25,644 nucleotides of DNA, from positions 1-25,644 of the forward strand of contig CAYMEW010000044.1 in NCBI GenBank assembly GCA_964389755.1. Reading direction: 5' to 3'. The notes under the pieces were generated by a model. That model was given only the letters and a program-made list of their open reading frames with translations, had not been told where the DNA came from and did no database searches. Source of the stretch: JBBSUQ01 sp964389755. Its GTDB lineage: Bacteria; Bacteroidota; Bacteroidia; Flavobacteriales_D; Crocinitomicaceae. Position 1 is the stretch's first letter. Every line of letters starts with the position of its first letter. The position numbers and the translations under genes were made by a program. Shown here one piece after another: positions 13,871 through 21,988 of this stretch.

Positions 13871-15301
13871 ATGATTGACGAAAGACGTTTAACGACCGAA
13901 GAGAAAGCATTGAAGATCAACCTCACGCCGGATATTTACGGTTGCTTTGCAGAGATCGGTGCGGGCCAGGAAGTGGCGGCCAATTTCTTCAAGGCAGGAG
14001 GAAGTTCGGGTACGATAGCTTATACGCAGTCGGCTTACGACATGAAGGTTTCGGATTCCATGTACGGAGAAGCATCCCGCTATGTGTGCGAGGAACGCCT
14101 CCTGACTATGCTCGAAACCGAATACGGAACGATGAAATACCGGCTTCCGCAGAAGTTTAATGAAGCCCGTTTCTTTGCTTTTTGCAATACCGTAGAATCG
14201 CTCAATTATCACAAAACAAACCAGGGTCAGGGTTGGGTAGGTATCCGCTTTCAACAGTCATTGCACGCTGAGCCAAGTGATGTGATCCTGCACGTGAAAA
14301 TGCACGACAATAGTCACAAGGCCCAACAGGAAGCACTCGGTATTCTCGGGGTAAACCTCATTCACGCCTGCTATTTTCACCTGGACGATCTCAACCAGTT
14401 TCTCAATAACATTGTACACCGCCTTCCGCGGGAGCGCATGGAAATTGACATGTTGCGCGTTTCGGGAGATGCATTTCAGAATGTGGACAACCGGATCATT
14501 GCGCTCAACCTCGTGAAAAAGGGGATTACCGATGCCACGATGTTCGACCTCTGCGGAAACGTGTTACAACCCGTAACGGCACTTTACAAACGGAACATCA
14601 TCCTGATGCGCGGACGTTTTCGTCCCGTTACGAAAGTGCATATCGACATGATCGAGAAGGGAAAAAAACAATTCCTCGAAGAAGAAGGAGTGGTGGAAGA
14701 GAACCTTGACGTGGTTTTCGAGCTGACGCTTAAAGACCTCACGGCAGACGGGAAGATCTCTGATAAGGATTTTGTGGATCGCGCCGAACTCCTGGGCTCG
14801 CTCGGGTATACGGTGATGATCTCCAACTACCTGAAACATTATAAGATGATCGATTACCTCGCGTCGATCACCCGTGGCAAACGCATGGGTGTCATCGTAG
14901 GGATCTATAACCTGCACACCATCTTCGATGAACGTTATTACGATAACCTTCGCGGCGGACTGCTCGAAGCATTCGGAAAAGGTTTCGGTCACAACGTCAA
15001 ATTACTGGTGTATCCCGCCAATAACGTCGAAACGGGAGAATTATACACGCTCGAAAATATCGCACTTCCTTCCAAGCTGACCGGACTCGTTCAGTACCTG
15101 AAGGATAATAACAAACTCGCCCCCATTCACGATTACGATCAGCGCCTGCTCGGAATTATGTCCGACGACGTGCTGATGAAGATCAAGGCGGGAAGCAATA
15201 TCTGGGAAGAAGACGTTCCTTACGAGGTCGTGAAAGCCATCAAATATTTTGAACTGTTCGGGTACACCCGCAAAGAAGACCCCATCGGGGTCGAATCCTG
15301 A
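13871..15301 (+). CDS. Conserved protein of unknown function (476 aa)
   Basis: The start at ATG 13871 (MIDERRLTTEEKALKIN) follows a perfect -7 box. There is no signal peptide or membrane span, so it is cytoplasmic. I recognise the signature FAEIGAGQEVAANFFKAG (residues 26-43) plus GTIAYTQSAYDMKVSD from strongly conserved, full-length homologues in many Bacteroidota. Their automatic labels vary (nicotinate-nucleotide adenylyltransferase, TonB-dependent receptor), and I believe they are unreliable. The (H/T)xGH and ISSTxxR motifs of a true NMN adenylyltransferase are absent, as are beta-barrel and plug features. Notable segments are GWVGIRFQQSLHAEPSDVIL, ALYKRNIILMRGRFRPVTK, and the C-terminal IKAGSNIWEEDVPYEVVKAI. 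The high conservation implies a housekeeping role, which remains unknown. It appears monocistronic. Confidence 0.85.
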   Translation: MIDERRLTTEEKALKINLTPDIYGCFAEIGAGQEVAANFFKAGGSSGTIAYTQSAYDMKVSDSMYGEASRYVCEERLLTMLETEYGTMKYRLPQKFNEARFFAFCNTVESLNYHKTNQGQGWVGIRFQQSLHAEPSDVILHVKMHDNSHKAQQEALGILGVNLIHACYFHLDDLNQFLNNIVHRLPRERMEIDMLRVSGDAFQNVDNRIIALNLVKKGITDATMFDLCGNVLQPVTALYKRNIILMRGRFRPVTKVHIDMIEKGKKQFLEEEGVVEENLDVVFELTLKDLTADGKISDKDFVDRAELLGSLGYTVMISNYLKHYKMIDYLASITRGKRMGVIVGIYNLHTIFDERYYDNLRGGLLEAFGKGFGHNVKLLVYPANNVETGELYTLENIALPSKLTGLVQYLKDNNKLAPIHDYDQRLLGIMSDDVLMKIKAGSNIWEEDVPYEVVKAIKYFELFGYTRKEDPIGVES

Positions 15302-15314
15302 TTTTTCAAAGTGT

Positions 15315-15331
15315 CCTGATCATTTTTCAGG
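15315..15331 (+). terminator. Weak hairpin after the 13871 gene
   Basis: CCTGA at 15315-15319 pairs with TCAGG at 15327-15331 around a 7-nt loop. A GTTTTAAG tail follows four bases later. The stem is short and the T tract poor, so termination here is only possible. Confidence 0.3.
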
Positions 15332-15361
15332 CTCGTTTTAAGCAGGATACGAAAAATTATG

Positions 15362-15369
15362 TACATTCG
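15362..15369 (+). promoter_or_regulatory. Probable -7 box (TACATTCG) of the WYL-kinase unit
   Basis: TACATTCG differs from TAnnTTTG at one base and lies 25 nt before the ATG at 15395. The same octamer precedes the ECF sigma gene. Confidence 0.4.
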
Positions 15370-15394
15370 GCTCAGTGACTGAAAATGTCTGACC

Positions 15395-16402
15395 ATGCCT
15401 CATATTAAAAATGCCCAGATCCGGTTCCGGATCATTGATCGCGCGCTGCGAAACAAATACAGACCTTTCCCCTCGAAGAAAGACCTGCGGGAGGCCTGTG
15501 AAGAGGCATTGTACGGGAACGCCGACGGCGATAATATTTGTGACTCCACTATTGAAAAGGACTTGTTTGCCATGCGGATGGACCACGACGCGCCCATTAA
15601 GTACAGCAAGATCGAAAAAGGATACTATTACGAAGATCCGGACTTTTCCATCAATGATATTCCGCTTACCGAAGAAGATCTTACAGCCATTCGTTTTGCC
15701 GTAAAAACGCTTTCCCAGTTTCGTGAATCGGAAATGTTCCGCCAGTTCGGTAGCGCCATCGATAAAATTTCGGACCGCATTAGCGTAAAAGACGTGGAAA
15801 CCGATGATATCAACCGCTTCATCCAGTTTGAAACGGCACTTTCCACACAGGGAAACGAGTATCTCCAGGAACTACTCGGTGCCATTCAAAACGGATTTGT
15901 GACGAAGTTTCGCTATGCCAGTTTTCAGTCCGGAAAAGAAAAAGCCCGCAGGGTCATACCCCTTTTCCTGAAGGAATACCGAAATCGCTGGTACCTGATC
16001 TCGTACGACCTGAACCGCGAAACCATTATTACTTATGCCCTGGAACGTCTGAAAGAACTGGAAGTAACGACTGAAAAGCGCCAAAGCCCCGTCGTATTCG
16101 ATCCGGATTCCTTTTTCCGCTACAGCACCGGGATCACTGCCGGTAATGCGCAGCCGCAACTGATTCGTTTCAAGGCCGATAACGTGGCGGCCAAATACAT
16201 CGAATCGCAACCTTTTCACCAGTCTCAACACCGGATCAAAAGCGGGAAGAACCGTTCCGTTTTTGAACTGAAAGTGATTGTGTCGGAAGAATTCATCCGC
16301 TCCTTAATGAGTTATGGTGGTGAGATCGAGATCCTTGAACCCGAAAGTCTGCGCCAGGAAATACTCACACGCACCGTCAATTTGCTCAATACTTATCAAT
16401 GA
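15395..16402 (+). CDS. WYL-domain transcriptional regulator
   Basis: This 335-residue cytoplasmic protein has the usual WYL layout. An N-terminal winged-helix-like region (about 5-80, with FPSKKDLREACEEAL and STIEKDLFAMR) is followed by a linker helix region. The WYL domain spans about 150-225 and contains RWYLISYDLNRETIITYALER at 198-218. The C-terminal WCX extension spans about 250-330 and ends GGEIEILEPESLRQEIL. WYL domains sense nucleic-acid or nucleotide ligands in several characterised regulators, often linked to DNA damage or phage defence, but the ligand here is unknown. The last codons overlap the histidine kinase start (ATGA), so the two are coupled. I see no defence genes around it. 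Confidence 0.85.
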   Translation: MPHIKNAQIRFRIIDRALRNKYRPFPSKKDLREACEEALYGNADGDNICDSTIEKDLFAMRMDHDAPIKYSKIEKGYYYEDPDFSINDIPLTEEDLTAIRFAVKTLSQFRESEMFRQFGSAIDKISDRISVKDVETDDINRFIQFETALSTQGNEYLQELLGAIQNGFVTKFRYASFQSGKEKARRVIPLFLKEYRNRWYLISYDLNRETIITYALERLKELEVTTEKRQSPVVFDPDSFFRYSTGITAGNAQPQLIRFKADNVAAKYIESQPFHQSQHRIKSGKNRSVFELKVIVSEEFIRSLMSYGGEIEILEPESLRQEILTRTVNLLNTYQ

Positions 16403-18180
16403 GCGCCTTTCGGAAATGTGCCTTTCATGGCATGCTGCTACTACTTCTTCTTCCCTTCACAGCGGTGGCCCAACAACCTGCCGAAAAGTACCGGGAACAA
16501 TTCAATGCATTGAAAGCGCGCATTGAGTCGGCAGACGTTTCCGTAATTTCAGGAATTGATTCGCTCAAAGCACATGCACGCGGAACGGAAGATCGCGAAC
16601 TTGAACTTGCGGCCGTTTACCTCGAAGCATTGCACGCAAAGAATTCAAAGCGCTACCGGATACTCGATAATTGTGTCAAACAGGGAATCGAACTGGGTGA
16701 GGAAATCGGCAACTACAGCTATCGCAATGAATTCGACTTTTTTGCCAGTTTCGTATTGCACAGCAAGGGGAAATTCAGGGAGGAAGAAGACCTGCTCTGG
16801 GAGATGATACGTCGAGCCGGCAACGATACCGAAGAATTGGCGCGTATTTACAACAGGCTCGCCAATTTTTACAATTTACAGGAAAACTATGCGCGTGCGG
16901 CATCAGCCTACCAAAAAGCTATTACGTATTTTACCAGGCTTTCCGATACTGCCGGTCTGGCGCAAATCGAGACCAATATTGCGATCAATTACTTCGGGAT
17001 GCAGCGCATTGATTCGGCCCTGTATTTTTTTCGGCGTGCCCTGAATTACAACATACGTACCCGGAACAGAACGGGGATTATCAAAGGAAACCTGAACCTG
17101 GGTGAAGCCTTTTTGCAACTCAGGAAACCGGATTCCGCTTTTTTCTACCTTAAATCGTTATCCGGCATTCCGTTGATCACAGCCCACAATGAAGCGCACT
17201 ACCTGTCGCTCATGCAGGATTATTTCGACCAGGTCGGCCGGATCGATTCGGCTTATGCCTATGCTGTGAAGCGGGAAAATGTATTGCACATTGCCGACCG
17301 GGCGGATAACCGACGTCTGAACGATGAGTTCGAGTACCTCTACCGGCAACGCGAAAAGGATGTACGAAATGCGGAAGATCGTGAAAAAATGGAACGTGAG
17401 AAGAACGAGGAACAAACCGTGCTTTTTGTCCTGATCTCCTGTGCCGGCTTGCTGTTCCTGATCCTCATGAGTGTGTTCATTGCGTACCGCGTTCAGAAGC
17501 GTAACAACCGCGTATTGCTGGCTCAGAAAGAAGCCATTGTCCATAAGAATAAACTGATCGATGCTTCCTTGCGGGAGAAGGAGGTGCTGCTCAAGGAAAT
17601 CCATCACCGGGTGAAAAATAACCTGCAGATCATTTCCAGTTTGTTGAACCTGCAGTCGAAATCGGTGAATGATCCCAATGCGCTTGCCGCCATTGCCGAG
17701 GGCAGAGAGCGGATCTTTGCCATTGCACTGATCCATCAGAAACTTTACCAGGACAGTAATTTTGCGATCCTGCATTTTCGCGAATACCTGCAGGATCTGC
17801 TTGAAAACCTCAAGCAAACGTATGTCAAGTCCGACCAGGAAATAAGTTTCGAGATCCACGCCCCGGAACTGGATCTCAACATGGATACCGCCGTGCCGCT
17901 CGGACTGATCATTTGTGAACTTGTTACGAACTCTCTCAAACACGGATTTCGCCTGGCGGCAAGTGGCGAAGTACACATTAGCATTGAACCCGGAGAAGGA
18001 GCCTATCAATTGGATTACCGCGACGATGGGGTCGGGCTGGCCACGGGCATGGATTTTCCCCAGGAAGGATCGCTGGGTGCCGAGATCATCCTGGCACTGA
18101 CCGAACAGCTCGAAGGAACCATCGAAAGTAAGAAAACCGCTCGCGGTGTTCACTTTTACATGGAATTCAAACAAATCTGA
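16399..18180 (+). CDS. TPR-containing sensor histidine kinase (HisKA_2 type)
   Basis: The protein has 593 residues. A signal peptide (1-25, LLLLLLPFTAVAQ) leads to a periplasmic sensor of helical TPR-like repeats (about 80-300). A coiled coil rich in Glu, Arg and Lys follows (about 300-338), then one membrane span (341-363, VLFVLISCAGLLFLILMSVF). The cytoplasmic HisKA_2 dimerisation domain carries the H box EIHHRVKNNLQIISSLLNLQ (400-419), with His403 the likely phospho-acceptor. The ATPase domain has the N box ELVTNSLKHGF (507-517), DDGVGL (542-547) and a G2-type region GSLGAEII (557-564). All catalytic residues are present. No response regulator is encoded nearby, making this an orphan kinase whose coupled partner is a WYL regulator with no visible receiver domain. 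The 4-bp ATGA overlap fixes the start. Confidence 0.9.
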   Translation: MSAFRKCAFHGMLLLLLLPFTAVAQQPAEKYREQFNALKARIESADVSVISGIDSLKAHARGTEDRELELAAVYLEALHAKNSKRYRILDNCVKQGIELGEEIGNYSYRNEFDFFASFVLHSKGKFREEEDLLWEMIRRAGNDTEELARIYNRLANFYNLQENYARAASAYQKAITYFTRLSDTAGLAQIETNIAINYFGMQRIDSALYFFRRALNYNIRTRNRTGIIKGNLNLGEAFLQLRKPDSAFFYLKSLSGIPLITAHNEAHYLSLMQDYFDQVGRIDSAYAYAVKRENVLHIADRADNRRLNDEFEYLYRQREKDVRNAEDREKMEREKNEEQTVLFVLISCAGLLFLILMSVFIAYRVQKRNNRVLLAQKEAIVHKNKLIDASLREKEVLLKEIHHRVKNNLQIISSLLNLQSKSVNDPNALAAIAEGRERIFAIALIHQKLYQDSNFAILHFREYLQDLLENLKQTYVKSDQEISFEIHAPELDLNMDTAVPLGLIICELVTNSLKHGFRLAASGEVHISIEPGEGAYQLDYRDDGVGLATGMDFPQEGSLGAEIILALTEQLEGTIESKKTARGVHFYMEFKQI

Positions 18181-18210
18181 TTGTTTATCGGGCGGAGCTT
18201 TTTATCTTCG
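18181..18210 (+). promoter_or_regulatory. Promoter of the PaaG-like/dehydrogenase pair
   Basis: TTG at 18181-18183, a 19-bp spacer, then TATCTTCG at 18203-18210, one base from TAnnTTTG. The ATG at 18230 follows 19 nt later, and the promoter starts directly after the kinase stop codon. Confidence 0.5.
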
Positions 18211-18229
18211 TGAAAACATCAGAAAGAGT

Positions 18230-19003
18230 ATGGAATTACAGGTAAGTGTCGTAAACCAGGTTTGTACCATCCGGTTGAACCGCCCGTCCGTTTTTAACTC
18301 CTTTAACCGCGCAATGGCTTTGGCCTTGCAGCAAACGCTGGACGATTGCGCCGGAAACGAGACGATCCGGGCAGTGGTCATTACCGGTGAGGGGAAAGCG
18401 TTTTGTGCGGGGCAGGACCTGGCCGAAGCAACTGACCCGAACGGCCCGGAACTACAGTCGATCGTTCGCGAACATTACAACCCGATCATTCTGAAGATCC
18501 GGCAACTCGAAAAACCGGTCATTGCGGCGGTTAACGGTGTAGCTGCGGGAGCCGGGGCAAATATCGCGCTGGCCTGTGACATTGTTTTTGCCAAAGAATC
18601 CGCATCCTTTATCCAGGCTTTTTCTAAGATCGGTCTGATCCCGGATTCCGGCGGAACTTTTTTCCTGCCACGGCTGATCGGTTTTCAGAAGGCCGCTGCG
18701 CTGATGATGACCGGTGATAAGGTTTCCGCAGCCGAGGCTGAAGCCATGAACATGATCTACAAAGTATTGCCGGACGATCTTTTTGATGAGGAAGTACGCT
18801 CATTCGCAGAGAAACTTGCGCAAATGCCAACACGCGGACTCGGGTTGACGAAGCGCGCACTCAATGCCAGTTTTACGAACGATCTTTCCGGGCAGCTTGA
18901 TACAGAAGAAAAGACGCAGACCGAAGCCGGAAGCACACATGATTTTGAAGAAGGAACAAAGGCCTTTCTTGAAAAACGCAAACCGGTATTTAAAGGAAAA
19001 TAA
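18230..19003 (+). CDS. paaG: Enoyl-CoA hydratase/isomerase, PaaG-like
   Basis: The protein has 257 residues from the ATG at 18230. The reading frame is open further upstream, but that part runs over the kinase end and the promoter and is not family-like. It is a crotonase-fold enzyme. The first oxyanion-hole segment is FCAGQDL (58-64) and the second NGVAAGAGANIALACD (102-117). GLIPDSGGT (135-143) has Asp139 at the position of the catalytic aspartate of PaaG-type isomerases, not the paired glutamates of classical hydratases. The C-terminus, GLGLTKRALN and EGTKAFLEKRKPVFKGK, closely resembles E. coli PaaG, which isomerises epoxyphenylacetyl-CoA to oxepin-CoA and also acts on 2,3/3,4-enoyl-CoAs. 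No other phenylacetate genes (paaABCDE, paaK) are in view, so a general beta-oxidation isomerase is also possible. The symbol is tentative. Confidence 0.78.
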   Translation: MELQVSVVNQVCTIRLNRPSVFNSFNRAMALALQQTLDDCAGNETIRAVVITGEGKAFCAGQDLAEATDPNGPELQSIVREHYNPIILKIRQLEKPVIAAVNGVAAGAGANIALACDIVFAKESASFIQAFSKIGLIPDSGGTFFLPRLIGFQKAAALMMTGDKVSAAEAEAMNMIYKVLPDDLFDEEVRSFAEKLAQMPTRGLGLTKRALNASFTNDLSGQLDTEEKTQTEAGSTHDFEEGTKAFLEKRKPVFKGK

Positions 19004-19006
19004 CAG

Positions 19007-20176
19007 ATGAAAAAAATAGAAATAGGCGTACTTGGCGCCGGAACAATGGGTGCAGGAATTGCACAGGTAGCAGCACAAATGGGACACGATGTGATGCTGG
19101 TGGATATCAACGAGGAAATGCTCGGAAAAGCACAGCATAAACTCGAAGGCATTCTCGCACGGCTGGTTGAAAAAGGTAAAATGACCGATGAAGAGCGCGA
19201 TGAAGTTGTAGAACGAATTGACTATAGTACAGATATGGCTTCCTTCGCGAAGTGCGGTTTGGTCATTGAAGCGATCGTGGAAGACCTTGCCGTGAAGAAA
19301 AAGGTATTCGACCACCTCGAAACCATTGTGGGCAAGGACTGTATTCTGGCCAGCAATACGTCTTCACTTTCCATCGCCTCGATCGGCTCCGCGCTGGAAG
19401 ATGCAGGTCGTATGATCGGGATTCATTTTTTCAATCCGGCACCGTTGATGCCATTAGTGGAAATCATTCCTGCCGTACAAACAAGCGAAGGCACGGTGGA
19501 AAAAGCAAAAGCACTGATCGATTCATGGAAAAAAGTGACTGTTTTGTGTAAAGACACTCCGGGATTTATCGTGAACCGGGTGGCACGACCGTTTTACGGT
19601 GAAGCCCTGCGCATTTACGAAGAGGGAATCGCCGATTTTGCAACGATCGACTGGGCAATGACCGAACTCGGCGGATTTCGCATGGGACCCTTCACACTGA
19701 TGGACTATATTGGCAACGACGTGAATTACGCGGTCACCGAATCCGTGTTTGCGGCGTTTTATTTCGATCCGCGTTTCAAGCCGTCATTTACGCAAAAGCG
19801 ACATGCTGAGGCCGGGTTCCTCGGACGTAAGTCCGGCAGGGGATATTATGATTATTCCGAAGGAAGTTCAATGCCCGAGCCCGTGCGTGACGGAAAAACG
19901 GGTCAGGTTATTTTTCAGCGTATCCTGTGTATGCTGATCAATGAAGCGATCGATGCGGTGTTCCTGAACGTTGCTTCGCCGGAAGATGTGGATAAAGCGA
20001 TGACCAAAGGTGTCAATTATCCGAAAGGACTGCTTGCCTGGGCCGATGAGATCGGTTTGGAGCAGGTACTTGAACGGCTCGAAGTGCTTTTTGACGAATA
20101 CGGGGAAGATCGTTATCGTCCCAATCCTTTGTTGCGCAGAATGGTACGCGATAAAAAACGCTTCTTCAATTCGTAG
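19007..20176 (+). CDS. 3-hydroxyacyl-CoA dehydrogenase (PaaH/HBD type)
   Basis: This 389-residue NAD-dependent enzyme oxidises the 3-hydroxyl of hydroxyacyl-CoAs. The Rossmann motif GAGTMG is at 10-15. The catalytic set is Ser119 in SNTSSLSI, His140 in GIHFFNP, Glu152, and Asn190 in PGFIVNR. The first C-terminal helical domain ends around GFLGRKSGRGYYDY. A second one (about 310-389) makes it longer than the roughly 285-residue single-domain type and closer to PaaH/PaaC, although shorter than the 475-residue E. coli PaaH. It begins 3 bp after the PaaG-like gene, so the two form one transcript and presumably act in sequence on an acyl-CoA or ring-cleavage intermediate. The thiolase step is encoded elsewhere. 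Confidence 0.88.
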   Translation: MKKIEIGVLGAGTMGAGIAQVAAQMGHDVMLVDINEEMLGKAQHKLEGILARLVEKGKMTDEERDEVVERIDYSTDMASFAKCGLVIEAIVEDLAVKKKVFDHLETIVGKDCILASNTSSLSIASIGSALEDAGRMIGIHFFNPAPLMPLVEIIPAVQTSEGTVEKAKALIDSWKKVTVLCKDTPGFIVNRVARPFYGEALRIYEEGIADFATIDWAMTELGGFRMGPFTLMDYIGNDVNYAVTESVFAAFYFDPRFKPSFTQKRHAEAGFLGRKSGRGYYDYSEGSSMPEPVRDGKTGQVIFQRILCMLINEAIDAVFLNVASPEDVDKAMTKGVNYPKGLLAWADEIGLEQVLERLEVLFDEYGEDRYRPNPLLRRMVRDKKRFFNS

Positions 20177-20183
20177 AAATACG

Positions 20184-20191
20184 TATTTTAG
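20184..20191 (+). promoter_or_regulatory. Possible -7 box (TATTTTAG) of the TPR lipoprotein gene
   Basis: TATTTTAG differs from TAnnTTTG at one base and lies 14 nt before the ATG at 20206. No clear -33 element is seen, and read-through from the dehydrogenase gene is equally possible. Confidence 0.35.
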
Positions 20192-20205
20192 CAAAAAATC
20201 GCCTT

Positions 20206-21357
20206 ATGAAAAGATCCCTGCTGCCGCTTATTGTTGTTAGTGCTGTCTTGTTATCGTGCGGAAGTTCAGAAACAGGAACGCTAAACGTAACGGAGCATAC
20301 GACACCATTGCAAACGCTCGATGAATCGGCTCTTTTCAGCATGGAAAAAGTCTGGCCGTTGCTACAGGTGAAAACGGAAATCCCCAAAGCGTCCAAGCAA
20401 TTTTTCCTGCGCGGGATCGATCACCTGAAAAACGAGGGCGATGTCGATAGTGCGATCTACCTGATCCGGCAATCCCTTTGTTCTTTCCCGAGTGTAAAAG
20501 CCTATTTCGAACTTGGAAACGCTTATTTTGAGAAGGGAGACCGGAATAATGCGCTGTTATCCTTCCAGATGGCTGAAAAGCTGGGATATGAGCCTTCCGG
20601 AACGGTGTTATTTAAAATGGCGCAAATTCATTCGGTCGGAAAACAGGAGCGCCTGGCCGGACAATACCTGGAATATGCGATTCAATCCGGTTTTACCGAT
20701 ATCGATCTCATTGAATCGGATACGAGCCTAAACAATTTGCGGAAAGAAGAGTACCTGTACTTGCGTCACCTGAAACAGGGCGTTCGCGGCCTTTCCAATA
20801 TGGAGAATTTACTGTGGCTCCGGTTTCGAAAACAATTCGTACAGCTCAACTTCCCCATCCGAATGGACCAGCAAAAAGCACGGGAACTGTGTATGAACGG
20901 CGATTTCATCGCTTATGATTACGAGAAATTCATTTCCGAAATGCGGGATGAAAAGTTTTCGCGCGAAGTAAGCCAGGGATTCTACTATTACGGTCAGCTT
21001 ACCGAAACCCCGGAATATGTGGCATTGATCTACCTGACAAAAAACGAATTTGCAGATTTCGACGAACCGGTCTTTTTTACACTGGCTGTTTTTTCTACCG
21101 AAGGAAAATTGCTTGATAAAAAGCAACTGGCGGGTGGAAATCTTTATATGAACGAGCTAACTGAGGCGCAAATCCTGAAAGATCGTACGATCGAGGTCAA
21201 AACGTATGATCTGACTTATGAAAAAGATCCAAAGAAATTCGGGTATGAAGAAAATCGTGTTACAGATCGACAACTGAGCACAACGAAATTTTGGCAATTG
21301 AGCGAATCCGGGAAAATCGAGCAAAAACCACTGAGATCAGCCTCTCTTAAATTGTAG
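20206..21357 (+). CDS. TPR-containing lipoprotein of unknown function
   Basis: This 383-residue protein has a lipoprotein signal MKRSLLPLIVVSAVLLSC, with Cys18 as the lipidation site followed by GSSETG. Residues about 60-190 look like tetratricopeptide helices (AYFELGNAYFEKGDRNNALL, MAQIHSVGKQERLAGQYLEYA). Residues about 200-383 form a different domain containing FYYYGQLTETPEYVALIYLTK and strand-rich segments, which I cannot assign. It should face the periplasm or cell surface. The gene is probably monocistronic or a tail of the dehydrogenase transcript. Its last 21 bp overlap the 3' end of the convergent DUF2306 gene. Confidence 0.78.
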   Translation: MKRSLLPLIVVSAVLLSCGSSETGTLNVTEHTTPLQTLDESALFSMEKVWPLLQVKTEIPKASKQFFLRGIDHLKNEGDVDSAIYLIRQSLCSFPSVKAYFELGNAYFEKGDRNNALLSFQMAEKLGYEPSGTVLFKMAQIHSVGKQERLAGQYLEYAIQSGFTDIDLIESDTSLNNLRKEEYLYLRHLKQGVRGLSNMENLLWLRFRKQFVQLNFPIRMDQQKARELCMNGDFIAYDYEKFISEMRDEKFSREVSQGFYYYGQLTETPEYVALIYLTKNEFADFDEPVFFTLAVFSTEGKLLDKKQLAGGNLYMNELTEAQILKDRTIEVKTYDLTYEKDPKKFGYEENRVTDRQLSTTKFWQLSESGKIEQKPLRSASLKL

Positions 21358-21984
21358 TAAGTGCCTCACAAAACCTTTGCGGATCATCAACTCTGCAAAT
21401 AGCAGATTCGGAATCCAGCTTGCGTATGCCAGCAATATGTAGGTCGAAACCGGGTCGAGCGGAAGGTTGATCACGTCAAAAAGGTAAGCGTAGAAGCGCA
21501 AGGTAATCGCTGAAAGCGTGAGCGCGTAACTGCGTAACATCCATTGTCCATGTATTTCATACTTTTTCTTCCGGAGCGTAAGATACGCAAAGAGCGTGAA
21601 GGCAATCCAGCAAAGTGATAAACACACAAAACTGATCTGTGCCGCTATTCCGCCGTTTGCGTAAAAGGACATCACGAGAGCTGCCGGTCCGCTTAAAATA
21701 AGAAGCACAGACAGGTAAACAGAGCCGGAAATACGATGTAAAAGCGGTTTTTTCCTTAAAATGTAGCGGATAAACTGGAATGCTCCGCAAATGATCAGCA
21801 GAAAACTGCTAAAGACATGAATGTAAAAGCTTGTTCGCCACAGAAAAATATGATAGATCAGTTGTTTAGTTGCCAGGAATTCGATCCCGGGACGAAAGGC
21901 TAAATAGGGAAGTGAGAGTGCGACCAGGAGGTACGAGGACCACGCTACAATGACGAAAAAAAGGACATTTTTAAAGCGAAGCAT
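21337..21984 (-). CDS. DUF2306-family integral membrane protein
   Basis: The protein has 215 residues from the ATG at 21984, which lies 4 nt after the stop of the upstream lipoprotein gene. A longer frame start at 22038 would overlap that gene by 50 bp and adds no plausible sequence. About six hydrophobic spans are visible, including VLFFVIVAWSSYLLVA, VFSSFLLIICGAFQFI, SVYLSVLLILSGPAALV and ILLAYASWIPNLLFAEL. Conserved DUF2306 landmarks are present: LHRISGSVYL near residues 81-90 and IHGQWMLRSYALTLSAITLR near 145-164, each with a histidine that could bind a metal or haem. The function of the family is unknown. It is probably co-transcribed with the lipoprotein gene. Confidence 0.82.
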   Translation of the reverse strand: MLRFKNVLFFVIVAWSSYLLVALSLPYLAFRPGIEFLATKQLIYHIFLWRTSFYIHVFSSFLLIICGAFQFIRYILRKKPLLHRISGSVYLSVLLILSGPAALVMSFYANGGIAAQISFVCLSLCWIAFTLFAYLTLRKKKYEIHGQWMLRSYALTLSAITLRFYAYLFDVINLPLDPVSTYILLAYASWIPNLLFAELMIRKGFVRHLLQFKRG

Positions 21985-21988
21985 GGAT

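Noticed and set aside
17158..18174. 338-codon minus-strand frame opposite the histidine kinase
   Set aside because: It lies entirely antisense to the complete kinase and ATPase domains, is compositionally a shadow of that frame, and has no promoter or recognisable motif.
15395..18180. Anti-phage defence island based on the WYL regulator
   Set aside because: The flanking genes are an envelope kinase, beta-oxidation enzymes and a housekeeping-like orphan. No nuclease, toxin, reverse transcriptase or restriction gene is adjacent.
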